Made by a program: the position numbers and the translations under genes. The notes below the pieces were generated by a model. It ran no database searches. It was given only the letters and a program-made list of their open reading frames with translations, and was not told the origin of the DNA. This document shows positions 40,987-48,085 of a stretch of 64,000 bases of DNA, piece by piece (the stretch's first letter is position 1; each line of letters starts with the position of its first letter). The DNA is from Pseudomonas sp. J452 (GTDB lineage: Bacteria; Pseudomonadota; Gammaproteobacteria; Pseudomonadales; Pseudomonadaceae), in the NCBI RefSeq assembly GCF_024666525.1, contig NZ_CP088294.1:2294001-2358000 (forward strand), given 5' to 3'.

Positions 40987-41514
40987 ATGGCAGCCCCCAC
41001 CCTGCGCCTGTGGGACCCGCTCGTGCGCCTGTTTCACTGGTCCATGGCCGCCGCCTTCATCGCCAACTACTGCTTTACCGAAGCGGGCGACGACTGGCAC
41101 CGCTGGTTCGGCTACTACGCCGTCGGCTGGCTGGCCATTCGCGGGGTGTGGGGCTTTATCGGTACGCCGGCGGCGCGCTGGACGGATTTCTGGCCGACCC
41201 GCGCGCGCCTGACCGAACATCTGCGCGCGCTGCTCGGCGGGCGCCCCTATCACCGCCTCGGCCATTCACCGCTGGGTGCTTTGGTGATGATCCTGATGAT
41301 GCTCTTTATGCTCGGCCTGGGCCTGAGCGGCTTCCTGATGGAGGAGGTCGACTACTTCTGGGGCGAGGACTGGATCGAGGAGCTGCACGAACTGTTCGCC
41401 AATGGCCTGCTGGCCCTGGTTGGCCTGCACCTGCTGGCGGCGCTGGTAGAGAGCGTGCGTTTGCGCGAGAACCTGCCGCTGTCGATGGTCACCGGCAAGC
41501 GGCGTCGGCGCTGA
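40987..41514 (+). CDS. Cytochrome b561-family di-heme membrane protein
   Basis: The 175-aa protein has four hydrophobic segments and histidines positioned for heme b: RLFHWSMAAAFIANY, RLGHSPLGALVMILMM and ALVGLHLLAALVES. It matches the Ni/Fe-hydrogenase-type cytochrome b (cytb_B561) domain. It probably passes electrons across the inner membrane to a periplasmic acceptor. The pairing with a PepSY protein is recurrent in Pseudomonas. Confidence 0.88.
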   Translation: MAAPTLRLWDPLVRLFHWSMAAAFIANYCFTEAGDDWHRWFGYYAVGWLAIRGVWGFIGTPAARWTDFWPTRARLTEHLRALLGGRPYHRLGHSPLGALVMILMMLFMLGLGLSGFLMEEVDYFWGEDWIEELHELFANGLLALVGLHLLAALVESVRLRENLPLSMVTGKRRRR

Positions 41515-41551
41515 GTCTGGGGCCGCGTGCCGGCCCCGCTCGTCGCATGGC

Positions 41552-42211
41552 TCAGCCGGCCTTGAGGGTCAGCCCGCAGCCCTTGAGGATGATGCGTTCG
41601 AGGTTGTCGGCCGCCTCGTCGAAATCGGCTTTCTTCAGGCTGTTCTTGCCGGTCAGGCGGCAGATCTGGCTAGCGAAGTCGGCGTAGTGCTGGGTGCTGC
41701 CCCACAGCAGGAAGATCAGGTGGATCGGGTCGATCGGGTCCATCTTGCCGGCATCGATCCAGGCCTGGAACACCGCCGCGCGGCCGCGGAACCAGTCGCG
41801 GTAGTCCTGGTTGAAGTGGCCACTCAGGCACTCGCCGCCGCTGATCACTTCCATGGCGAAAATCCGCGAGGCCAGCGGCTGGGTGCGCGAGAACTCGATC
41901 TTGGCGCGGATATAGCGGCTCAGCGCCTGTGCCGGGTCGTCGTTGACGCTGAGGTTGCTGAACGTGGCATCCCACAGATCGAGGATATTGTTGAGCACCG
42001 CGACGTACAGGCCCAGTTTGTTGTTGAAGTAGTAGTGCAGGTTGGCCTTGGGCAGCCCCACCGCGAGGGCGATGGTATTCATGCTGGTGCCTTTGTAGCC
42101 GTGGCGAGCGAATTGCTCTTCGGCCGCGGCGATGATCGCCTTCTCGTTCTTCTGGCGAATGCGGCCAGCAGGTTTGGCGGGACTCGGAACGGGGGAGGTG
42201 TCAGCAGGCAT
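41552..42211 (-). CDS. TetR-family regulator, RutR-like
   Basis: The 219-aa protein has a TetR HTH (EQFARHGYKGTSMNTIALAV) and a C-terminal domain similar to E. coli RutR, including PLASRIFAMEVISGGECL and PIDPIHLIFLLWGSTQHYAD. RutR senses uracil and controls pyrimidine breakdown; Pseudomonas homologues are found beside reductive pyrimidine (hydantoinase/pyd) genes. No such genes are here, but the beta-alanine genes, which consume an end product of that pathway, begin 0.4 kb away. Confidence 0.85.
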   Translation of the reverse strand: MPADTSPVPSPAKPAGRIRQKNEKAIIAAAEEQFARHGYKGTSMNTIALAVGLPKANLHYYFNNKLGLYVAVLNNILDLWDATFSNLSVNDDPAQALSRYIRAKIEFSRTQPLASRIFAMEVISGGECLSGHFNQDYRDWFRGRAAVFQAWIDAGKMDPIDPIHLIFLLWGSTQHYADFASQICRLTGKNSLKKADFDEAADNLERIILKGCGLTLKAG

Positions 42212-42457
42212 GGAGGGATTCCGTACAAATCAACGGGTTGGTGACGAACAGATACCCCAGCGCGGGTCACGAAACAACCCTTGAGCGTCAAAATCGTGTG
42301 CCTTTGGGCAGAAGATTGCCGATTGTCGGCCAATTAGCTGATTTTGCGCCAAAAAACCGTCTTAAGGGACAGGTTGAGAACCCGCTGGTCGCGTTCTGCG
42401 CTGCGCTGAAAGCCTTGTGGGACTAGCGTTCCAGGTGGCTGGCTGGGTTGCTTTGCT

Positions 42458-42498
42458 CCCCTCTCCCACTCTTGGTTTATGAGGAGGTGGGAGAGGGG
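42458..42498. repeat. CCCCTCTCCCAC hairpin in the TetR-bauR gap
   Basis: Perfect 12-bp arms (42458-42469 and 42487-42498) around a 17-nt loop, followed by more GGGGAGAGGG sequence. This is a common intergenic repeat type of pseudomonads. The 423-bp gap (42212-42634) holds nothing else I can recognise. Confidence 0.65.
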
Positions 42499-42634
42499 GT
42501 GGGGGAGAGGGCGACAGACCACACCAAAGCCCTTTTCCCTTAAACATCCTGCGTCGCTTTAACTCCTGCATCCCTGCAGTCGTCTTCCGAAACGGGAGAG
42601 GGGAGAAAGCACGTGTCTTAGCCAACGTTCCTCG

Positions 42635-43558
42635 TCAGCTCCCCGTCTCCGCCAGCGCCTCAAGAAAACTCTCCAGCACCAGTTGCGGGCGCCGGCCCTT
42701 GCGGGTTACCGAGGCCAGGGTCAGCTCATAGAAACGCGAGTCCGGCTTGAGCACGCGCAGGCGGCCCTGCTGCACCCACTGCTGGGCGTAGTGGTCGGCC
42801 AGGTAGCCGATATAGCGCCCGGTGAGAATCAGGAAGGCCATGCCCTCGCGGTCCGAGGCGCTCGCCGTGCAATTGAGCACCTGGTACTGCGCCTGGATCT
42901 CCGGCGGCAGGCGGAAGGTTGGGGCAATCGCCTCCTGGGCATTCAGGCGGGTATCGGAGAGCTGCGCATCATCCACATAGAACAGCGGGTGGCCCACCGC
43001 GCAGTACAGCTGCGAGCGCTCGCCATACAGCGGCTGGTATTCCAGGCCGGACAGCGGATGGCTCTGCGGCACCACGCCGACGTGCAGGCTGCCATCCAGC
43101 ACACCCTGTTCCACCTCGGAGGGCGGGGTCATGCGGATCTGGATGCGCACGTCCGGGCCGCGCTCCTTGAGGCGCGACAGGGCGTGGGTGATGCGCATAT
43201 GCGGCACCGTCACCAGGTTGTCGGTGAGGCCGATATGCAGCTCGCCGCGCAGCTCGCGGTGCAGGCCGTTGACCCCGTTGCGAAAGCTCTCCAGCGCGCC
43301 GAACAGCTGCAAGGCCGACTGGTACACCTCTCGTCCTTCCTCGGTCAGGGCAAACCCCGCGCGCCCGCGCTGGCACAAGCGCAGGCCCAGGCGCTGCTCC
43401 AGATCGCTCATCTGCTGGCTGATCGCCGAACGGCCGATGCCCAGCACACTTTCCGCGGCGGAGAAGCCGCCGCACTCGACCACGCTGCGGAACAGGCGCA
43501 GCAGGCGGATTTCAAAATCGCTGACCTGGGCCAGTGGATCGGGGCGGCGCACACTCAT
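42635..43558 (-). CDS. bauR: BauR, LysR-family regulator of beta-alanine use
   Basis: The 307-aa LysR protein has its HTH at about 16-75 (FSAAESVLGIGRSAISQQMS) and a standard effector domain. It is divergent from bauA and matches P. aeruginosa BauR (PA0133) in position and type; BauR activates the bau operon in response to beta-alanine. The divergent gap is 114 bp. Confidence 0.88.
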   Translation of the reverse strand: MSVRRPDPLAQVSDFEIRLLRLFRSVVECGGFSAAESVLGIGRSAISQQMSDLEQRLGLRLCQRGRAGFALTEEGREVYQSALQLFGALESFRNGVNGLHRELRGELHIGLTDNLVTVPHMRITHALSRLKERGPDVRIQIRMTPPSEVEQGVLDGSLHVGVVPQSHPLSGLEYQPLYGERSQLYCAVGHPLFYVDDAQLSDTRLNAQEAIAPTFRLPPEIQAQYQVLNCTASASDREGMAFLILTGRYIGYLADHYAQQWVQQGRLRVLKPDSRFYELTLASVTRKGRRPQLVLESFLEALAETGS

Positions 43559-43561
43559 TGT

Positions 43562-43580
43562 TTAGCTCTGACTTAACTAA
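43562..43580. promoter_or_regulatory. Candidate BauR site, TTAG-N11-CTAA
   Basis: An inverted TTAG/CTAA dyad with an 11-bp centre lies 4 bp before bauR and about 90 bp before bauA, fitting a LysR-type autoregulatory site. No experiment supports it. Confidence 0.35.
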
Positions 43581-43672
43581 GGATAAGAAGAGTTGTGTTT
43601 TAGTGACTTTATGCCCGTGGCACCTTTCGCTGCAACAAGCACACAACAAAACCTCCTTGCGAGAGCTCTCCG

Positions 43673-45019
43673 ATGAACATGCCGCAGACCGCCACCCCGT
43701 CCCTGGCCAGCCAGCTCAAGCTGGATGCCCACTGGATGCCGTTTTCCGCCAACCGTAACTTCAAGCGCGACCCGCGCCTGATCGTCGGTGCCGACGGCAA
43801 CTACTTCATCGACGACAAGGGCCGCCGCGTGTTCGACAGCCTGTCCGGCCTGTGGACCTGTGGCGCCGGGCACAACCGCAAGGAAATCCAGGAAGCCGTG
43901 GCCAAGCAGCTCGGCACCCTGGACTACGCCCCGGGCTTCCAGTATGGCCACCCGCTGTCCTACCAGCTGGCCGAGAAAATCACCGAGCTGACCCCGGCCG
44001 GCCTCGACCATGTGTTCTACACCGACTCCGGCTCCGAGTGCGCCGACACCGCGGTGAAGATGGCCAAGGCCTACTGGCGCCTGAAAGGTCAGCCGAGCAA
44101 AACCAAGTTCATCGGCCGTGCCCGTGGCTACCACGGCGTCAACATCGCCGGCACCAGCCTCGGCGGCATCGGCGGCAACCGTAAGATGTTCGGCCAGATG
44201 ATGGATGCCGACCACCTGCCGCACACCCTGCAGGCGCACCTGGCCTTCACCAAGGGCATGGCCGCGACCGGCGGCGTAGAGCTGGCCAACGAGCTGCTCA
44301 AGCTGATCGAACTGCACGACGCCTCCAACATCGCCGCGGTGATCGTCGAGCCGATGTCCGGTTCCGCCGGCGTCATCGTGCCGCCCACCGGCTACCTGCA
44401 GCGCCTGCGCGAGATCTGCACCCAGCACAACATCCTGCTGATCTTCGACGAAGTGATCACCGCCTTCGGCCGCATGGGCAAATGGACTGGCTCCGAGTAC
44501 TTCGGCGTGGTGCCGGACATCATGAACACCGCCAAGCAGGTCACCAACGGTGCCATCCCGCTGGGCGCGGTGATCGCCTCCAGCGAGATCTACAACACCT
44601 TCATGCAGCAGGCGATTCCCGAGCACATGGTCGAGTTCGGCCACGGCTACACCTACTCCGGCCACCCGGTGGCCTGCGCCGCCGGCCTGGCGACCCTGGA
44701 GCTGCTCAAGCGCGACAACCTGATCGAGCAGTCGGCCGCCCTGGCGCCGGTGTTCGAAGAGAAGCTGCACAGCCTCAAGGGCAGCAAGCACATCATCGAC
44801 ATCCGCAACTGCGGCCTGGCCGGTGCCCTGCAACTGGCTCCGCGTGACGGCGACGGCGTGATCCGCCCGTACGAGGCTGGCATCAAGCTGTGGGAAGCCG
44901 GTTTCTACGTGCGCTTCGGTGGCGACACCCTGCAGTTCGGGCCGACCTTCAACACCAAGCCCGAGCAGCTGGACACCCTGTTCAACGCCGTTGGCGAAAT
45001 CCTCGCCAAGGTCGACTGA
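43673..45019 (+). CDS. bauA: BauA, beta-alanine (omega-amino acid):pyruvate transaminase
   Basis: The 448-aa class III PLP aminotransferase has the PLP lysine at Lys288 (NTAKQVTNGAIPLGAV), the same number as I recall for the P. putida omega-amino acid transaminase, and the Asp259 pocket in LLIFDEVITAFGR. It converts beta-alanine and pyruvate into malonate semialdehyde and alanine. The stop overlaps the bauB start by one base. Confidence 0.95.
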   Translation: MNMPQTATPSLASQLKLDAHWMPFSANRNFKRDPRLIVGADGNYFIDDKGRRVFDSLSGLWTCGAGHNRKEIQEAVAKQLGTLDYAPGFQYGHPLSYQLAEKITELTPAGLDHVFYTDSGSECADTAVKMAKAYWRLKGQPSKTKFIGRARGYHGVNIAGTSLGGIGGNRKMFGQMMDADHLPHTLQAHLAFTKGMAATGGVELANELLKLIELHDASNIAAVIVEPMSGSAGVIVPPTGYLQRLREICTQHNILLIFDEVITAFGRMGKWTGSEYFGVVPDIMNTAKQVTNGAIPLGAVIASSEIYNTFMQQAIPEHMVEFGHGYTYSGHPVACAAGLATLELLKRDNLIEQSAALAPVFEEKLHSLKGSKHIIDIRNCGLAGALQLAPRDGDGVIRPYEAGIKLWEAGFYVRFGGDTLQFGPTFNTKPEQLDTLFNAVGEILAKVD

Positions 45020-45306
45020 TGAACCCGCGTGCGCAGGCAGTGTCCACCGTGCAGGTGGACAACGACCGGGTGATCGTCACCGAGTGGCGCTTCGCCCCCG
45101 GTGCCGAAACCGGTCGTCACTGCCACGGCTACGACTACGTGGTGGTGCCGATGACCAACGGCACCCTGCTGCTGGAAACCCCGGAGGGCGACAAGCATGC
45201 GCCCCTGGTGGCCGGCCAGGCGTACTTCCGCAAGGCGGGCGTCGAGCACAACGTGATCAACGCCAGCGACCACGAAGTGGTCTTCGTCGAAACCGAAATC
45301 AAATGA
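45019..45306 (+). CDS. bauB: BauB, small cupin protein
   Basis: The 95-aa single-domain cupin carries the metal-binding motif in RHCHGYDYVVVPMTNGTLLL (GxHxHxxDE type; His-x-His with Tyr/Asp) and the second motif VEHNVINAS. In P. aeruginosa the gene in this position is bauB (PA0131), needed or helpful for beta-alanine growth by an undefined role. It is coupled to bauA. Confidence 0.88.
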   Translation: MNPRAQAVSTVQVDNDRVIVTEWRFAPGAETGRHCHGYDYVVVPMTNGTLLLETPEGDKHAPLVAGQAYFRKAGVEHNVINASDHEVVFVETEIK

Positions 45307-45363
45307 TTCGCGGCGGTTGCGCCCAGCGCAGCCGCCCTCCAGAACACCAATGAGGGAACACCC

Positions 45364-46860
45364 ATGAGCACCATCGCCCACTTCATCAATGGCGAAATCG
45401 TTCTGCGCAACGGTCGCACCACCCAGGTCTTCAACCCGTCCATCGGCGAGCCGGTGCGTCAGGTCGAGCTGGCCGACCGCGCCACCATCCAGTCCGCCAT
45501 CGACGCCGCCAAGGCCGCCTTCCCGGCCTGGCGCAACACCCCGCCGGCCAAGCGTGCCCAGGTGATGTTCCGCTTCAAGCAACTGCTGGAGCAGAACAAG
45601 GACAAGATCGCCGCGCTGATCAGCGAAGAACATGGCAAGACCCTCGAAGACGCCGTCGGCGAACTGCAACGCGGCATCGAGAACGTCGAGTACGCCTGTG
45701 GCGCCCCCGAGCTGCTGAAAGGCGAGTTCAACCGCAACGCCGGCCCGAACATCGACAGCTGGTCCGACCACCAGCCCCTGGGCGTGGTCGCCGGGATCAC
45801 CCCGTTCAACTTCCCGGCCATGGTGCCGCTGTGGATGTACCCGCTGGCCATCGTCTGCGGCAACTGCTTCATCCTCAAGCCGTCCGAGCGTGACCCGAGC
45901 TCCACCCTGTACATCGCCCAGCTGCTGCACGAAGCCGGCTTGCCGAATGGCGTGATCAACGTCATCAACGGTGACAAGGAAGCCGTGGACGCGCTGATCG
46001 AAGCACCGGAAGTCAAAGCCATCAGCTTCGTCGGCTCCACCCCGATCGCCGAATACATCTACACCGAGGCCAACCGCCGCGGTAAGCGCGTGCAGGCCCT
46101 GGGCGGCGCCAAGAACCACGCCGTGGTCCTGCCGGACGCCGACATCGACAACACCGTCAACGCCCTGATGGGCGCGGCCTACGGTTCCTGCGGCGAGCGC
46201 TGCATGGCCATCTCCGTGGTCGTCGCCGTGGGTGATCAGGTTGCCGATACCCTGGTGGCCAAGCTGACCCCGAAAATCCAGGCGCTGAAAATCGGTGCCG
46301 GCACCTCCTGCGGCCTCGACATGGGCCCGCTGGTGACTGGCGCTGCGCGTGACAAGGTCAAGGGCTACGTCGACGCCGGTGTCGCCCAGGGCGCTACCCT
46401 GGTCGTCGACGGTCGCGGCCTGGTGGTACCGGGCAACGAAGCCGGCTTCTTCCTCGGCGGCAGCCTGTTCGACCACGTCACCACCGAGATGAGCATCTAC
46501 CAGGAGGAGATCTTCGGCCCGGTACTGTGCATCGTCCGCGTCGGCAGCCTGGAAGAGGCGATGAAGCTGATCAACGACCACGAATACGGCAACGGCACCT
46601 GCATCTTCACCCGCGACGGTGAAGCGGCGCGCCTGTTCTGCGACGAGATCGAAGTCGGCATGGTCGGCGTCAACGTACCGCTGCCGGTACCGGTGGCCTA
46701 CCACAGCTTCGGCGGCTGGAAGCGCTCGCTGTTCGGCGACCTGCATGCCTACGGCCCGGATGGCGTGCGCTTCTACACCAAGCGCAAGACCATCACCCAG
46801 CGCTGGCCGCAGCGCGCGAGCCACGAGGCCGCGCAGTTCGCCTTCCCGAGCAACGGTTAA
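45364..46860 (+). CDS. bauC: BauC, 3-oxopropanoate (malonate/methylmalonate semialdehyde) dehydrogenase
   Basis: The 498-aa aldehyde dehydrogenase has its catalytic Cys280 in GSCGERCMAIS, as in CoA-acylating methylmalonate-semialdehyde dehydrogenases, and VVAGITPFNFPAMVPLWMYP. It turns malonate semialdehyde from BauA into acetyl-CoA and CO2. It is very like MmsA, but position in bauABC favours BauC. No bauD permease follows. Confidence 0.94.
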   Translation: MSTIAHFINGEIVLRNGRTTQVFNPSIGEPVRQVELADRATIQSAIDAAKAAFPAWRNTPPAKRAQVMFRFKQLLEQNKDKIAALISEEHGKTLEDAVGELQRGIENVEYACGAPELLKGEFNRNAGPNIDSWSDHQPLGVVAGITPFNFPAMVPLWMYPLAIVCGNCFILKPSERDPSSTLYIAQLLHEAGLPNGVINVINGDKEAVDALIEAPEVKAISFVGSTPIAEYIYTEANRRGKRVQALGGAKNHAVVLPDADIDNTVNALMGAAYGSCGERCMAISVVVAVGDQVADTLVAKLTPKIQALKIGAGTSCGLDMGPLVTGAARDKVKGYVDAGVAQGATLVVDGRGLVVPGNEAGFFLGGSLFDHVTTEMSIYQEEIFGPVLCIVRVGSLEEAMKLINDHEYGNGTCIFTRDGEAARLFCDEIEVGMVGVNVPLPVPVAYHSFGGWKRSLFGDLHAYGPDGVRFYTKRKTITQRWPQRASHEAAQFAFPSNG

Positions 46861-46870
46861 GCAGTACCCA

Positions 46871-46899
46871 GGGCTGGTCTTCGGACCGGCCCTTTTTTT
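46871..46899 (+). terminator. Terminator of bauABC
   Basis: GGGC-T-GGTC / GGACCGGCCC stem with seven T residues, 11 bp after the bauC stop. Confidence 0.88.
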
Positions 46900-46985
46900 G
46901 CTTTGGTTTTTCGCAACACAACCTGCCGCGCGGGCGCGGCATTGGTGCAGTAACTCGCCGGCGTCCTGCCGGCGGGAAGCGGCAC

Positions 46986-47041
46986 CCCTTGGGTGAGCGG
47001 GTTCACGGTTATCGTGACCCGGTAGCCCGCTGTCCCAAGGG
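46986..47041. repeat. Long palindromic hairpin between bauC and the PuuD-type gene
   Basis: CCCTTGGG/CCCAAGGG at the base, then AGCGGG/CCCGCT, then an apical GGGTTCACG-GTTAT-CGTGACCC hairpin. A smaller CGCCGGC/GCCGGCG hairpin lies just upstream. No coding frame is supported in 46900-47060. Role unknown. Confidence 0.65.
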
Positions 47042-47060
47042 CAGCCCACTTCAATTAAAT

Positions 47061-47201
47061 AGAACCGACATAGGGTTGAGCGAGCTAGAGAAAAACAAGG
47101 CAAAAGCGGGCGAGGGCGCGGAGTTTACGCGCTGTAAATGAGCAGCCCGAGCCCGCTTTTAACGCAGTTTTTCCGACGCGCAGCCGACCCTACAAGGTTC
47201 T
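47061..47201 (+). repeat. Structured MITE-like element, copy A
   Basis: Terminal inverted repeats AGAACCGACATAGGGTTG and its near-inverse end in CTACAAGGTTCT. The centre forms a nested hairpin: AAAAGCGGGC/GCCCGCTTTT, GGG/CCC and an apical TTTAC-GCGCT-GTAAA. A 70-nt core (from about 47096 to 47164) aligns without gaps to copy B at 57.4 kb with 55 identities. The element ends 21 bp before the next start codon. Confidence 0.8.
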
Positions 47202-47221
47202 CAGAAGAGGACACCCTTGCA

Positions 47222-48004
47222 ATGAGTAAACCCATGATTGGCCTTCCCCTGTGCCGCTGGCAGCTGACGAGTCGTGATATCGGCTGGTTCCATCTGGTGG
47301 GGGAGAAGTACATTCACGCGGTCACCGGTTTCGACGCTTTCCCGCTGATGATTCCGGCCTTTGGCGACGACCTGGACATGGAGACCGTGCTCGACAGCGT
47401 CTCCGGCATCATGTTCGGCGGCTCGCTGTCCAACGTGCACCCCAGCTGCTACGGCGACGACCACCCCGGCCTGGGCCTGGCCGACCAACCCCGCGATGCC
47501 ACCGTGCTACGCCTGATGCGCGCCTGCATCGAGCGTGGCATTCCCTTCCTCGGCATCTGCCGTGGCGTGCAGGAACTCAACGTGTTGTACGGCGGCACCC
47601 TGCACCGTGAAGTGCATGAGGTGGAAGGTCGCCTGGATCACCGCGAAGTAAAAGACGTGCCGGACGACGTGGCCTACGGCCCGATCCACAAGGTCGCCCT
47701 GACCGAGGGTGGCGTGCTGCACAAGCTGCTCGGCGAGCGCGAGATCAGCGTCAACTCGCTGCATGGGCAGGGGATCGACCGTCTCGGTGAGGGGCTACAG
47801 GTCGAGGCGGTCTGTGAGGACGGGCAGATCGAGGCGGTCAGTGTGATTGGTGCCAAGGCGTTTGCTGTGGGGGTGCAGTGGCATCCGGAGTATCGCTATT
47901 GGGAGAAGGCCGATTACAACGCGCTGATTGGGGCGTTTCATGAGGCGGCGAGGGAGTATCAGGCCAGCAAAATCACCAAGCGGAGGGCGGCGGTGGGGGC
48001 TTGA
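47222..48004 (+). CDS. PuuD-type gamma-glutamyl hydrolase (class I glutamine amidotransferase), copy 1
   Basis: The 260-aa protein has the nucleophile Cys113 in FLGICRGVQELN and the His221/Glu223 pair in GVQWHPEYR. The family (peptidase C26; PuuD/PauD) cleaves gamma-glutamyl amides in polyamine breakdown. Beside bauABC it may release beta-alanine or GABA from its gamma-glutamyl form. The start MSKPMIGLPL was chosen; upstream in-frame codons lie in the repeat element and are not conserved. Confidence 0.9.
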   Translation: MSKPMIGLPLCRWQLTSRDIGWFHLVGEKYIHAVTGFDAFPLMIPAFGDDLDMETVLDSVSGIMFGGSLSNVHPSCYGDDHPGLGLADQPRDATVLRLMRACIERGIPFLGICRGVQELNVLYGGTLHREVHEVEGRLDHREVKDVPDDVAYGPIHKVALTEGGVLHKLLGEREISVNSLHGQGIDRLGEGLQVEAVCEDGQIEAVSVIGAKAFAVGVQWHPEYRYWEKADYNALIGAFHEAAREYQASKITKRRAAVGA

Positions 48005-48029
48005 ATAGTGCCGCGTTGAACGGTTATTG

Positions 48030-48060
48030 AAAAAAGCCCGTCGTATGACGGGCTTTTTTT
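48030..48060. terminator. Bidirectional terminator before the OLD-family gene
   Basis: A6-GCCCGTC-GTAT-GACGGGC-T7 hairpin between convergent genes. Confidence 0.92.
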
Positions 48061-48085
48061 ATGAGTTGCTCTACCTGGGTAGGTT

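Noticed and set aside
44905..47103. 732-aa minus-strand open frame over bauB-bauC
   Set aside because: Shadow of genuine bau genes; composition rich in Val/Gly/Asp/His typical of antisense frames.
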